Assembly: GCA_015272325.1 (NCBI GenBank)
Contig: JACYLU010000030.1
Location: 1 to 64,000 of the forward strand
DNA from: Synechococcales cyanobacterium C42_A2020_086
Lineage (GTDB): Bacteria; Cyanobacteriota; Cyanobacteriia; Elainellales; Elainellaceae
Direction of reading: 5' to 3'
Length of the DNA stretch: 64,000 nt
In this document: in pieces, positions 24,901 through 34,699 of the stretch
How positions within the stretch are numbered: the stretch's first letter is position 1
How the letters are laid out: each line of letters starts with the position of its first letter
Made by a program: the position numbers and the translations under genes
The notes under the pieces: generated by a model
What the model was told of the DNA's origin: nothing
The model's database searches: none
The model's input: only the letters and a program-made list of their open reading frames with translations

Positions 24901-26604
24901 TCATCCGAATTCGGGCTGTTTCAAGCGATGGACCTTTTTCTTGCGCCTGGATTGACTCGTCGTTTCCTGAAGCGTGGTTGCTTCTGCCTCAAGCCGGGCA
25001 AGACGCTCGATTTCCGGCAGCTTTAGAGCGACACCGGCAAAAAACCAGTAATACACCGCAACCGGATCAACATCGAGTGGGTAGTAGTAAGTGTTGTAGC
25101 TAATAAACAACACGAAAACCCAAAAAGAAGCACCATAACTTCGGAGATTCCGGTCCTTCAGCGAACGATAGGTTTTGAACAGAACCACCGTCAGGGTTGT
25201 AACTACGGCTAGAAACGCCAGGGTGCCAAAGGGTCCAATTTCGTAGATCAGCTTTGGGTAATAGGTTTCGACCAGCTCGGTGTTCCCTAAGGTACGGGCG
25301 GAGTTGGTTGCACGTCCTAGCCCAGCACCAATCAAACCACCTTCCCGCAAAGACCAGAAAAATTGCTCGCGAATGAATGCATCCGGAGGAGACGCCTGCC
25401 AGCGCACGATGAAGCTGTTGATGCGCTCCTGCACCGTGGCGGGGTTCTTGAGAGCGGCCACCCCGAGAGCCGCCCCTAGCCCGACGGCAATTGGCACAAA
25501 TCGCTTGAAGTTGGCAATCTGTCCGGTGAGGACCAGCAGCAGGACAACCACCGTTGGTACCAGACCTAGAGCAATCCGCTGCCCAGATACGACCGCCAGC
25601 ACAAAGGTGAACCCTAGCGCACTCAACCCTAGAACTCGTCCATAGAATTTGGGATCGCTAAAGGCGGTTGCAAAGGCAAAGAAGGCGCTAGAGATCAAAA
25701 ACCAGCCCCACTGCCAAGGAGCCACAAAAGTGCCTGGCAAACGAATTACACCCTGCTGTGGACTGTAGAGCAAGGCTCCTCCCACGAAACAGCGGGCTTC
25801 TAGGGTTGCTTTAAACAGGTCAGCGCCTTCTGCGAAGCGGGTGCCTGCACATTTGCCAGTTAGCAGCATTAGATATTGCACAAACCCTAATCCGCAGCAA
25901 ATCAGAATCAGAATTGAGGTTAGGCGCATCAAGAACAGTAAGTCTCGTTTGTGCCGGATCAGGTAGTAGGCACAGGGAATTAGTGGCGCATAACCAATGA
26001 GCACTTTTAGTCCCAAGATGCCCATTGCTATTGGTTTTTCCCCGGGCTTACCAAAAATCTCTTGCATAACATTTGCGCCCAAAAAGGTGATGGTGCAAAA
26101 GCCAAGGAGAATGCCCAACGGAACAATCAGGGATTTGGGGATTAAAATCGGCTGGCGGTTGCGACGACAGGACAGGACAGTGGCTAGCAAAGCCGGCAAA
26201 TAAAATCCGTCTTTGGCTAACTGCAGCAAGGGGCTATTGCCAATGGAGTAGGTAATGGTGCCGCCAAACGGCAGATAAATGAGAAACGCCCAGAGGGCCT
26301 GTCGCGGGTATTTGAACGATAGCGATAAACAGAGAATAGCTGCAAAGCTGCCAACGCCCGCCTTTAAGCCGCCGATTAGCCCAATTAGCCCACCAGTCAA
26401 GGCGGCAAGAAACACAGCAGTGACGGTGAAGTTAATTAGCTCTTTGCGCAGGCGGGCGGCTTTTCGCTTTTGAGCCATCCGCTCTTTCGAGCTGATCTCA
26501 GCGTTACTCGCCGGCTGGTTTGCCCCCTGCAACGGCTTGATCTTGGGTGAACGGGTTCTCTGCCCTGTTTTTAGCGCCACGACTGTTTCGATTTCGCTTG
26601 GCAT
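24901..26604 (-). CDS. hpsL: HpsL-like polysaccharide polymerase/O-antigen ligase-type membrane protein
   Basis: The 567-residue protein has a basic cytosolic N-terminus (ERMAQKRKAARLRKELI) and about ten to twelve transmembrane helices. It also has a large loop with KATLEARCFVGGALLYSP and VIRLPGTFVAPWQWGW, blocks I recognise from cyanobacterial hormogonium polysaccharide protein HpsL. SGQRIALGLVPT and GLGRATNSARTLG follow in the usual order. It is a Wzy/O-antigen-ligase-type enzyme that would polymerise or ligate the motility polysaccharide in the inner membrane. The GT2 and GT4 genes lie downstream. The start is ambiguous: GTG at 26607 or ATG at 26604. Divergent from it is a sugar nucleotidyltransferase gene. 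Confidence 0.85.
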   Translation of the reverse strand: MPSEIETVVALKTGQRTRSPKIKPLQGANQPASNAEISSKERMAQKRKAARLRKELINFTVTAVFLAALTGGLIGLIGGLKAGVGSFAAILCLSLSFKYPRQALWAFLIYLPFGGTITYSIGNSPLLQLAKDGFYLPALLATVLSCRRNRQPILIPKSLIVPLGILLGFCTITFLGANVMQEIFGKPGEKPIAMGILGLKVLIGYAPLIPCAYYLIRHKRDLLFLMRLTSILILICCGLGFVQYLMLLTGKCAGTRFAEGADLFKATLEARCFVGGALLYSPQQGVIRLPGTFVAPWQWGWFLISSAFFAFATAFSDPKFYGRVLGLSALGFTFVLAVVSGQRIALGLVPTVVVLLLVLTGQIANFKRFVPIAVGLGAALGVAALKNPATVQERINSFIVRWQASPPDAFIREQFFWSLREGGLIGAGLGRATNSARTLGNTELVETYYPKLIYEIGPFGTLAFLAVVTTLTVVLFKTYRSLKDRNLRSYGASFWVFVLFISYNTYYYPLDVDPVAVYYWFFAGVALKLPEIERLARLEAEATTLQETTSQSRRKKKVHRLKQPEFG

Positions 26605-26695
26605 CACAGTTAGTTATTCCCGAGGGGCTGTGTTGAATAACGAAGCCGCTTAAGCAGGATAATGAAGTGGAGAAACCATAATCCCGTGCAATGGA

Positions 26696-27484
26696 ATGGA
26701 TGCCTTAAAGTCACTAGAGGTGATTGGGCTAATCCCTGCAGGCGGTCAGGCTAGGCGTCTGGCACCGCTGCCCCTAAGTAAAGAGCTGTATCCCATTGGC
26801 TTTTATGTAAGTCAATCGGATGGTGCTCCCCGACCCAAGGTGGTAAGCCACTATCTGCTAGAGAACATGCGTCTGGCTGGCATTCGCAAGGCTTTTTTCA
26901 TTCTGCGTCCGGGCAAGTGGGATATTCCCGCCTACTTTGGCGATGGAGCACTGCTAGATATGCACCTCGCATACTTAACAGTACATGTGCCTCATGGCGT
27001 GCCCTTCACGCTAAATCAGGCCTACCCCTTTGTGAATCAAGCGATTGTAGCGCTGGGATTTCCCGATATTTTGTTTCAACCGGCTGATGCTTACCGCCGT
27101 CTGCTGGAACGATTGATTCAGACTGAAGCAGATGTGGTGCTAGGGTTGTTGCCAACACGGCAATTTTGGAAGGCCGGAATGGTGGCTGTTGATGCTGACA
27201 ATCGCGTATTACAAATTATCGAAAAACCTTCGCAGACCGATTTAAATTACATGTGGGCTTTCGCGGTTTGGTCGCCTCGTTTTACCCGGTTTCTGCATGA
27301 CTTTGTGCAAACTCATTCTGTTGAACAAGAATTGCCCATTGGGGATGTTATTCAAGCGAGCATTGTAGCCGGATTGCGGGTCGAGGCAGAACCTTTTGCC
27401 AATGGCCGCTATTTGGATGTAGGCACACCTGCCGATCTAGCTACAGCTATTCGAGATCTGACGCCCGATCTAGGTTTATCTTAA
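26696..27484 (+). CDS. Sugar-phosphate nucleotidyltransferase (RmlA/RfbA-type)
   Basis: The 262-residue protein begins with the nucleotide-binding signature PAGGQARRLAPLPLSKELYPI, close to glucose-1-phosphate thymidylyl/uridylyltransferases. The later blocks GLLPTRQFWKAGMV, IIEKPSQTDLNYMWAF and YLDVGTP are typical of the family. It would make an NDP-sugar donor, fitting the divergent polysaccharide genes. The length is slightly short for RmlA, so it lacks the left-handed helix or acyltransferase extension of GlmU-like proteins. Sugar and nucleotide specificity cannot be read from the sequence. Confidence 0.85.
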   Translation: MDALKSLEVIGLIPAGGQARRLAPLPLSKELYPIGFYVSQSDGAPRPKVVSHYLLENMRLAGIRKAFFILRPGKWDIPAYFGDGALLDMHLAYLTVHVPHGVPFTLNQAYPFVNQAIVALGFPDILFQPADAYRRLLERLIQTEADVVLGLLPTRQFWKAGMVAVDADNRVLQIIEKPSQTDLNYMWAFAVWSPRFTRFLHDFVQTHSVEQELPIGDVIQASIVAGLRVEAEPFANGRYLDVGTPADLATAIRDLTPDLGLS

Positions 27485-27506
27485 TTCCCCGATTACCCTT
27501 GAATAG

Positions 27507-27526
27507 GCAGCTCAAAGCTGCTTTGC
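27507..27526 (+). terminator. Weak hairpin after the nucleotidyltransferase gene
   Basis: GCAGC and GCTGC form a 5-bp stem around TCAAA and are followed by TTTG. The hairpin is short, so it is only a possible terminator. Confidence 0.35.
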
Positions 27527-27528
27527 GT

Positions 27529-27558
27529 CTGGAACTGTTCTAGCTGGAACTGTTCTAG
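27529..27558. repeat. Exact 15-bp tandem duplication
   Basis: CTGGAACTGTTCTAG occurs twice in direct succession (27529-27543, 27544-27558), just after the possible terminator. Confidence 0.92.
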
Positions 27559-28743
27559 ACAGATGACGTCGATTTACGATTGACCAGACATACGCTTCTT
27601 CTACACGCTCTTTCTGAGGTTGAGCAGAGCCAGTTAAACAGAGCCAATCGATCCCAACAGACAGCACGACCCAAAGATGACTGAAATTTATGAAAGAAAG
27701 CACAAAATTAAGCCGTTGCTGGATCAGTTCAATTCGCAAAAAGTAGGAAAGGTATTGAAAGTTAGTTAATTGGTCTGATTTTAAGTTAGAAATGTTTTAA
27801 AGAGAGCAGGAATTCATTCATACCTATCGAGTATAGGAAGAAACTTAGATCTGCGACTTAAAGCTTTTGTAAATCCAGTTTGTGATTTTATATTTTTCTT
27901 GAAATCTACGCTAAGAATGGTTTAGGAGAAAGCCATCAACATAAAACTCCACTCTATCAGGGTGCATTTCTTTGTTCGAGTCAGGGTTGATGAATGAGTT
28001 GACAGTTGAGAGTACGCTTAGGAGTTAAGATGGCTTCACAACCGAATCGGATCGCCAGACTACTTCGCCAGATTACTATGTAATTAGTACAGGGTTTGTT
28101 GTATTGAGAAATGCATTGGGTTAATGAATTGAACTGTTTAAGTTTGATGTTTAGATGCTCATCTTTATTTATTTCTTTTTAGGATGAGGTATTCCTGCCT
28201 CGTGCTGCCCTCATTAGGCAATTCGGTTGAATCAGTGAATCCACAGGTCTGAACGGCTCGAAGTCGTGCCTCCACTGAACAAGCCTGCGCAGGTGTGTCA
28301 TCCTGCTAAGAGTTAGCGTAGACTCACTGAGCTTACACAGTGCTGATGCAAGAAGCCGTCTGGCATCTAGTCCGCTTCTAGCAGATTCGTCTATTAGCCA
28401 AACCCAGGGCTGTACCAGCCGGCCGACTCTTTCTGAGGGGGCTGCTAGAGTTCAGGCTTAGTGGTGCAGGAAGTTGTGCAGGATAGTAATTGGTGTCGCT
28501 GCAACCTCAAGAGAATAGTTTGAAGAATGGGTGTCCTCTGTTCAGATTTTTTTCCGTGCAACCACTGAATTAGATAGCTGAATCGCCCTAGATCTGCGAT
28601 GGTTAGGTAATCCTACAGGACGCCGGCAATTATTACTTTTTCAATAAACTGTGTCAATGAGCTTGAACAACCGAACCAGACTGTACTAGATTAGGGGCAC
28701 TTTGTGCGTGTAATTCACATCGCTTAGCCCCCATCGAGTTGCA
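27559..28743. other. Long non-coding stretch upstream of the AAA ATPase pair
   Basis: About 1.2 kb carries no supported gene on either strand. The first half (27.7-28.2 kb) is distinctly AT-rich; the second half has ordinary composition with short stems. No tRNA, no transposase remnant and no known RNA motif could be recognised by eye. It could hold a small RNA, a long leader of the ATPase genes, or the remains of a decayed gene. Confidence 0.5.
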
Positions 28744-30174
28744 ATGAATAGTGATGAAGCTCTAGATCAAATAGAGCGCGTTCTCCTGTTGAGGTCCCTT
28801 AGTCCCATTGAACGGTTCATCTTCCAACAGTCTTGGGCCGGACGGAACTATCACGAAATGGCTCAGGACTGTAGTTACGGCAGTACCTACATCAAGGAGA
28901 TCGGCTCTCAGCTCTGGCAAGATCTTTCCAAAGCGGTTGGTACCAAAGTCACCAAGAAAAACTTGCACCTTGTACTGCCGTACTATCGCGGTCTCAGTCA
29001 AACCTCCGCGCCGATTGTGGACACAGGGCGAGAACGCGACAATCGAACCTCGACCTCTAGCTCTGTTTCGCTGCTTCCCAGTTCTGCTCCTGGTTTGGAG
29101 TTTCCCTCAGGACCCCTTGCCCTCGACTCCCCGCTCTACATTCCCCGTCCGCCAATCGAGGAGTTGGCGCTGGCAGAGATTCAACAGCCAGGAGCCGCCC
29201 TGCGAATTCGCGCTCCTAAGAAGATGGGAAAGAGTTCTCTCCTGACTCGTCTGCTCGCGCAGATTACCCAGCACGGCTATCGAACCATTTACATTGATTT
29301 CCAGGAAGCGGAGGAGAACCTGTTCAGCTCCTTGCATCGGCTCTTGCGCTGGTTTTGCCTGAATGTTAGCCGACAACTAGAGCTAAGCCCGCGATTGGAT
29401 GACTACTGGGATGAGGGCATTGGCAGCAAAGTGAGCTGTAAGGTCTACTTCGATGCTTATGTCTTGCGGCAAATCGATGCCCCGATTGTCTTGGCATTAA
29501 ATGAAGTCAACCGAATTTTTGAGTATTCCCCGATTGCCCGAGACTTTCTCTCGATGCTGCGGTTTTGGCATGAGCAAACCAAGCAAGACAGCTCTTGGCG
29601 GAAATTGCGGTTGGTGGTTGCCCATAGCACGGAGGCCTATGCTCCACTAACCTTGAATCAATCGCCGTTTAATGTTGGGCTAACGCTATCGCTGCCGCCG
29701 TTTACACTAGCGCAGGTGCAGATGCTTGCTCAGCGCTACGAGTTAGACTGGGCGACAGGAGAAGCGGGCATCCAACGCCTGTTACCGCTGCTCAATATGG
29801 TGGGAGGACATCCCTATCTGGTGAACCTGGCGTTTTACTACCTGCGACGCGGTGAGATGACTCTGGAGCAACTGTTGCAGGAAGCACCCACGCCTACAGG
29901 TATCTACAGTTCCTATCTGCGCGAGTATTTGGCCATGCTGCGAGAGCATTTTCTGTTGGCTACAGCGTTGCAGCAGGTTGTGACTAGCGATGGCGTGCAT
30001 CTCGATGCGATTGCTGCCTACAAACTAGAAAGCATGGGCTTGATTCATCTAGATCGAACGCTAGCCAAACCGAGCTGCGATCTGTATCGGCTCTACTTCA
30101 GCAAACAGCTTCCCGCTATTTTCAAAATTCTAGGTAGCTTCGACTACGAGCCAGAGTGGCGTAAAGCAGAGTGA
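28744..30174 (+). CDS. AAA-like ATPase (PF14516 type) with N-terminal vMAP-like HTH and altered Walker B
   Basis: The 476-residue protein has an N-terminal helical HTH module (about 1-80) like that opening many cyanobacterial NTPase/WD40 signalling proteins (SPIERFIFQQSW...YHEMAQDCSYG-x-x-YIKE). A Ser-rich linker leads to the AAA-like domain from about 125. Walker A is RAPKKMGKSS with K163. Walker B is IVLALNEVNRIF, where relatives usually have DEVD, so both Asp are Asn (N253, N256). There are no C-terminal WD40 or TPR repeats. It could be a STAND-like switch that binds but does not hydrolyse ATP. The next gene, 57 bp downstream, encodes a related ATPase with intact motifs. Partner and signal are unknown. 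Confidence 0.83.
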   Translation: MNSDEALDQIERVLLLRSLSPIERFIFQQSWAGRNYHEMAQDCSYGSTYIKEIGSQLWQDLSKAVGTKVTKKNLHLVLPYYRGLSQTSAPIVDTGRERDNRTSTSSSVSLLPSSAPGLEFPSGPLALDSPLYIPRPPIEELALAEIQQPGAALRIRAPKKMGKSSLLTRLLAQITQHGYRTIYIDFQEAEENLFSSLHRLLRWFCLNVSRQLELSPRLDDYWDEGIGSKVSCKVYFDAYVLRQIDAPIVLALNEVNRIFEYSPIARDFLSMLRFWHEQTKQDSSWRKLRLVVAHSTEAYAPLTLNQSPFNVGLTLSLPPFTLAQVQMLAQRYELDWATGEAGIQRLLPLLNMVGGHPYLVNLAFYYLRRGEMTLEQLLQEAPTPTGIYSSYLREYLAMLREHFLLATALQQVVTSDGVHLDAIAAYKLESMGLIHLDRTLAKPSCDLYRLYFSKQLPAIFKILGSFDYEPEWRKAE

Positions 30175-30231
30175 ATGAAGCTGTAATAGAATTTTTATAC
30201 ACTCGTAAATAAAAACGTAAACTAACCGTAG

Positions 30232-31368
30232 ATGACGTATCAAGTCGGCGGTGCGCTAGCCGCAGATGCCCAAACCTATGTTGAGCGAGCGGCCGATCGG
30301 CAACTCTACGATGCCCTAAAACGGGGCGAGTTCTGCTACGTGTTTAGCGGCCGCCAGATGGGCAAATCGTCCCTGTTGATGCGGATCAAGCATCGTTTGC
30401 AGCAAGAAGGAGTCATCTGTGCCGCAATTGACATGACGAATATCGGCAGTGAAGCCATTACTCCAGCCCAATGGTATAAAGGCGTAGCGGCTGAGCTGTG
30501 CTCCAGCTTGCAATTGTCTCAGGTGGTTGATCTCAAGCACTGGTGGGATACCCAAGGCAACTCATCGCCTGTGCAGATCTTGCATCAGTTTTTGCACACG
30601 ATCGTCCTGCGCCACTTTGGTGAGAAGATGGTCGTGATTCTCATTGACGAACTCGATAGCATATTCAACTTGAATTTTGCAGTCGATGACTTCTTTGCAC
30701 TGATTCAAGCCTGTTACACTCAGCGATCTCGTCGTGCCGCCCAGCGCTTAACCTTCGCTGTATTTGGTGTCGCTTCTCCGACGTTTTTTATATTCAACAG
30801 GTCTAATGCTATCGGCACACTGTTTTCGCAAGGAACAGCTATTGAATTGCAAGGCTTTGCTGAAACAGAGATTCAGTCATTCGCCGCTGGTCTGACCCTG
30901 GACGAGGCTCCTCAACTGCTAGAGGAAATCTTGTCCTGGACGAACGGACAGCCGTTTCTGGTGCAAAAACTCTGTCAGTTGCTGGTGCAGCCCGAGCGAT
31001 CTCCCCCTCTGCCTGCAAGTGCTGCATCCCTAGTAGGAGACCCCTTGACTCCCAAAGAGCGAATTGCCAGTCTCGTCCAAACCCGCATCGTTCACCATTG
31101 GGCCTTGCAAGACAAGCCCGAACACCTGCGTACAATTTGCCAGCGGCTCCTGCGCCATCCCCAAGCCAGCAGGATACTCAACCTCTACCGCCATGTGCTG
31201 CACGGAACACCAGTGCCCTGCGATCGCAGCCCGGAGCAAATAGAATTACAGTTGAGCGGGCTGGTGATGTGCCACCAAAACACGCTGAGGATTGCTAATC
31301 GCATTTATAAAGCCGTTTTCAATCTTGATTGGGTCGAGCAGCAGCTGGCTGTACTGGACAACGAGTAG
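30232..31368 (+). CDS. AAA-like ATPase (PF14516 type), stand-alone
   Basis: The 378-residue protein has the same AAA-like fold as its neighbour. [23 protein letters not shown] opens the domain, [11 protein letters not shown] is Walker A (K45), and [12 protein letters not shown] is an intact Walker B (D139, E140). [17 protein letters not shown] motif lies in the helical lid, and a C-terminal winged-helix-like part ends with [16 protein letters not shown]. In most cyanobacterial homologues this module is fused to WD40, TPR, kinase or GUN4 domains; here it ends without an effector. It follows the HTH-AAA gene closely, so the two are likely co-transcribed. Function unknown; signalling or conflict-related is inference. 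Confidence 0.85.
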   Translation: MTYQVGGALAADAQTYVERAADRQLYDALKRGEFCYVFSGRQMGKSSLLMRIKHRLQQEGVICAAIDMTNIGSEAITPAQWYKGVAAELCSSLQLSQVVDLKHWWDTQGNSSPVQILHQFLHTIVLRHFGEKMVVILIDELDSIFNLNFAVDDFFALIQACYTQRSRRAAQRLTFAVFGVASPTFFIFNRSNAIGTLFSQGTAIELQGFAETEIQSFAAGLTLDEAPQLLEEILSWTNGQPFLVQKLCQLLVQPERSPPLPASAASLVGDPLTPKERIASLVQTRIVHHWALQDKPEHLRTICQRLLRHPQASRILNLYRHVLHGTPVPCDRSPEQIELQLSGLVMCHQNTLRIANRIYKAVFNLDWVEQQLAVLDNE

Positions 31369-31466
31369 ACTGCTCTATATCAATCACTCAATCACGAACT
31401 CCTGTATCATCCGTGCGCTGTCTTTGCGCTAATGGAAGACCGATCGAATCTCGGAGAATTTGGATC

Positions 31467-33140
31467 TCAGAAGGGGGGAATCGTCCGCAGTTCCAAGAGT
31501 TTGCCGGTTTGGGGATGCTGAATGTGTAGTACTCGAGCGTGCAAATGCAGCCGGGGAGCGGAGGTCTGGCAGCCGTACAGCCGGTCACCCAGAATTGGAA
31601 TGCCGAGGCCGGCGGCGGTGTGTAGGCGGAGCTGGTGGGTGCGCCCGGTGAGGGGAATCAACTCTATGCGGGCGAATGGGTTGCCGCGATCCAGCCGGCG
31701 AAATTGGGTCTGGCAGGGTTTGCCGGATTGCCAGTCTACTCGCTGCCGGGGGCGAGCCGTTGGATCGGCGGAGAGCGGCAGATCGATCAATCCTTGTTCT
31801 GGAATACCTGCACCCGCGAGGATCGCTTCGTAAAGTTTGTGAATCTGCCGCTGCTGCATCTGCTGGCTAAGCTGGCGATGGGTAGCAGGATCTTTGGCCA
31901 GCAGCAGAATGCCTGAGGTGTCCTGGTCTAGCCGATGCACAGCCGCTAGCTCGGGATGGCGAAGCCGCAGCCGACTCACTACGCTATCTTGCTGATTCAA
32001 ACGGCGTCCGGGAATCGAGAGCAGCCCCGCGGGTTTATCGACGGCAATCAGCCAAGTATCTTCGTAGAGGATCGGCAGCTCGTCAGGAGCGTTGGTAGGC
32101 AGCACGACTGGCGGTAGTCCCGAGAGTAGAAAGCCCAACAAGGGCTGGCAGCGTTCGGCACAGGCGGCATAGAACTTGCCCGCCACTTTGTCGCCTTGGG
32201 GAGAAGGTGGACCCCACCAGAACTCAGCCATGGCAAGGGGAGTCAGGCCCTGCGTGGCCGCGTAGTGCAGCAGCTTCGGAGCACAGCAATCGCCAGTACC
32301 CGTCGGCAGTTCTCCCTGGCGAAACGCCTGAAGTGCCAACGATTCGCCGGCAAAATTGCTGAGACAATAGGCGGCATGTAGCTGCTGTTGTAGTGAGCGA
32401 GATAGGGCTTTGCGACGCTGCCTCACCTGCTGGATGCGTTCCTCTGCCTGATCAATCACTTGCTGCAATGGCAGCAGCACTGCATCGCGCTCTTGCTTCA
32501 GCCGCCGCCGCTCAATGCCCTCCTGTCGGCTCTGCTCGTTAAGTGCCTCTAGAGCCATGTCGCGTGCGGGTCCTGTCAAAGTTTCGGAGATGACTTGCCG
32601 CTGCTGCTGCCGGTCCTGCCGCTGCTGCTGATGTTTCCGCTGGAGAGTCTGCAAACGAACGGCAAAGTCCTGTGCGAGGACCGCATATTGCTGACGTTCG
32701 GGTAGCTGCTGTAGTTCAATCAGCTCTTGCTTCATGGCTTCTAGCGCTGCCAAGGTTTGGGCTTCTGCTAGAGCGACCCGCTCCCGTCCCGGAATTGGTG
32801 GCACCCATCCGGGCAGTTCCCGTTGCCCTCGAAGCAGCCCCGAAAAAGCTTTCAGCACCGCCAGACTTCCCGAATGGGTCACAACGAGCAGCACGCCATA
32901 CATTTTGCCTTCTCGGGCAAAGCAGTCGTCTCTGGCAAGCTGCTGCATCAGGCCGCGGGCCACAGCTTCGGCCGCTCGGGTTCGAGGCAAACGCAACAGC
33001 TGCTGGGTCTGGGGGCAATACCCTTCATACCAGTCGGTAACAGCCGCATCGAGCAGACCATCACTATCTACAAAAGCCTTTGCAAAAGCAGACAGCGGCT
33101 GGAGTCGGTCCGTTTCTTGTGCCAGCACACCCTGTTCCAT
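31467..33140 (-). CDS. RluA-family RNA pseudouridine synthase with a long N-terminal extension
   Basis: The 557-residue protein carries a C-terminal RluA catalytic domain (about 345-557). PILYEDTWLIAVDKPAGLLS comes first, then the signature HRLDQDTSGILLLAKD with the catalytic Asp, then GRTHQLRLH. The first 340 residues are an extension seen in other cyanobacterial members, with a long Gln/Arg-rich coiled coil (about 165-260). It would isomerise uridine to pseudouridine in rRNA or tRNA; the target is not known. The gene lies 15 bp downstream of a GH1 glycosidase gene on the same strand, so it may be the last gene of that operon. Confidence 0.9.
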   Translation of the reverse strand: MEQGVLAQETDRLQPLSAFAKAFVDSDGLLDAAVTDWYEGYCPQTQQLLRLPRTRAAEAVARGLMQQLARDDCFAREGKMYGVLLVVTHSGSLAVLKAFSGLLRGQRELPGWVPPIPGRERVALAEAQTLAALEAMKQELIELQQLPERQQYAVLAQDFAVRLQTLQRKHQQQRQDRQQQRQVISETLTGPARDMALEALNEQSRQEGIERRRLKQERDAVLLPLQQVIDQAEERIQQVRQRRKALSRSLQQQLHAAYCLSNFAGESLALQAFRQGELPTGTGDCCAPKLLHYAATQGLTPLAMAEFWWGPPSPQGDKVAGKFYAACAERCQPLLGFLLSGLPPVVLPTNAPDELPILYEDTWLIAVDKPAGLLSIPGRRLNQQDSVVSRLRLRHPELAAVHRLDQDTSGILLLAKDPATHRQLSQQMQQRQIHKLYEAILAGAGIPEQGLIDLPLSADPTARPRQRVDWQSGKPCQTQFRRLDRGNPFARIELIPLTGRTHQLRLHTAAGLGIPILGDRLYGCQTSAPRLHLHARVLHIQHPQTGKLLELRTIPPF

Positions 33141-33155
33141 CCCCGACCATTACTG

Positions 33156-34694
33156 CTACTGCTGTTGCGCCCGAGCCGCTCGAATGAGCTGGGCATAGGT
33201 TTCTGAAGGGCGATCGCCGAGATGATCTTCCACAAGCCGCTCGCTGCCGTTGGTAAAGTCGAGACTAAACAAGCCAAACCGGGGGGTGTAGGATCCCCAC
33301 TCGTAATTATCGGTCAATGACCAGTGCATATAGCCGATCAGCGGCACCTGCTCTTGCCGCAACCGCTGTACTTGGTCCAGATGCAACCGCAAAAACTGAC
33401 TGCGCCGCAGCTGATCGGCTCGATGCGTCGCAATGCTGTTGTTGGGTTTGCGCCGCAGCGCCATACCGTTCTCAGCAATCATTACCGGACAGTCGCCAAA
33501 GGCTTGAGAATAGTAGCGACAAAAGAAGTGTAGCCCTTCTGGCAAGCTGCGCCAATCCCACCATTTGCTGGTAATGCCGCTCATCAGCCAAGCGCGCCAA
33601 GTTTTGCTCTGAAATTCAAAATCTGAGAAGGCGGGCAATCGAAACACGTGGGCAATAAACGGATCGTAGTAGTCGATGGCGAGGTAGTCGAAGACAGTAC
33701 GACGGGGAGATTGGTTCAGGGTCTGCCAGTAGGTGTCGAGCTGGTGAACATCGAACAGGCGGTACCCCAGAAAGTTAGACGCAAAATGGGCTAGGCGTCC
33801 AGCTTGATAGGGCAGGTTGTGACGAAAGGGGAGATCGGCTTGACGCAGAGCAACTTCCAGCTGTCGGGCACGGCTGTGGGTGTACTCGCGGATTTGCGTC
33901 GGCTTGAGGTCGCCGTCTGCCAAGCTGAGCAAATCCCAGATAATCTGCTCGGACCAGTAGAGATCACTGCAATAGGTATTGAGCGTGACATAAGGTGATG
34001 ACCAGCCCTCTGCATCATATAAGTCATGAATTGTGTTGTAAGCAAGCACATGAGCACTGAGGAGATGGTTGTAGGCTCGCAGCATAGTAGAAGGACCTTC
34101 TGCAAAACCACCCGGAAACTGCTTGCTAAGATAAGTGTTTGATACCAAAATATTCGGTTCATTAATGGTAATAAACCAGCGCAGTGGAGCCATCTGATAC
34201 TGCTCAATTAACCGCTGGTTAATGTGGGTGACAGTAACACTGACATACTGATTGAACCGCTCGATGGTCTCTTCATTCAGCCAGGCATCGACCCCAAGCC
34301 AAGCTGGATGGGTAAAGTGGTGCAGCGTCACAATTGGCTCTAACCCATAGCAACGGCAAGCAGCCAGTCGGTCGGCATAGGCATCAAGGGCAGCGAGATC
34401 AAAGGCAGGCGGAGCGGACGGCTGAGCCTGAAGTGTCGGCTGAATCCGCGCCCATTCCAAACTGAGGCGAAAGGCATTTAACCCCATACTCTGGCAGGTT
34501 TGAAAGTCGGAGTCATAGCGCGTCCAGAAATCTGCTGCGTTGCCGGTTGTCATGACGGTACCCTGCTGTTCCCAGAGCGACCAGTTATTCTGCGGCTGTC
34601 CAGGCTGATTGTAGCCGCCTTCGCTTTGATAACCGGAAGTGGCGACGCCCCAGAGGAAGGCCTTTGTTTCAGGTCGATTGGTGTGAGATGACAT
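33156..34694 (-). CDS. Glycoside hydrolase family 1 (beta-glucosidase type)
   Basis: The 512-residue protein is a GH1 barrel: FLWGVATSGYQSEGG at the N-terminus, FRLSLEWARIQP, the acid/base motif ITINEPNI, and the nucleophile motif MIAENGMA. The active-site SLTDNYEWGSYTPRFGL motif is near the C-terminus. It would hydrolyse beta-glucosides or beta-galactosides. There is no signal peptide, so it is cytosolic. It starts 5 bp after an MGDG-synthase-like glycosyltransferase gene, so the pair could act on the same glycolipid or glycoside (inference). Length and motifs are normal for the family. Confidence 0.92.
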   Translation of the reverse strand: MSSHTNRPETKAFLWGVATSGYQSEGGYNQPGQPQNNWSLWEQQGTVMTTGNAADFWTRYDSDFQTCQSMGLNAFRLSLEWARIQPTLQAQPSAPPAFDLAALDAYADRLAACRCYGLEPIVTLHHFTHPAWLGVDAWLNEETIERFNQYVSVTVTHINQRLIEQYQMAPLRWFITINEPNILVSNTYLSKQFPGGFAEGPSTMLRAYNHLLSAHVLAYNTIHDLYDAEGWSSPYVTLNTYCSDLYWSEQIIWDLLSLADGDLKPTQIREYTHSRARQLEVALRQADLPFRHNLPYQAGRLAHFASNFLGYRLFDVHQLDTYWQTLNQSPRRTVFDYLAIDYYDPFIAHVFRLPAFSDFEFQSKTWRAWLMSGITSKWWDWRSLPEGLHFFCRYYSQAFGDCPVMIAENGMALRRKPNNSIATHRADQLRRSQFLRLHLDQVQRLRQEQVPLIGYMHWSLTDNYEWGSYTPRFGLFSLDFTNGSERLVEDHLGDRPSETYAQLIRAARAQQQ

Positions 34695-34699
34695 AGAAG

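Noticed and set aside
27512-27739. Minus-strand 75-codon frame after the nucleotidyltransferase gene
   Set aside because: It is read through the 15-bp tandem duplication and shows no conserved pattern.
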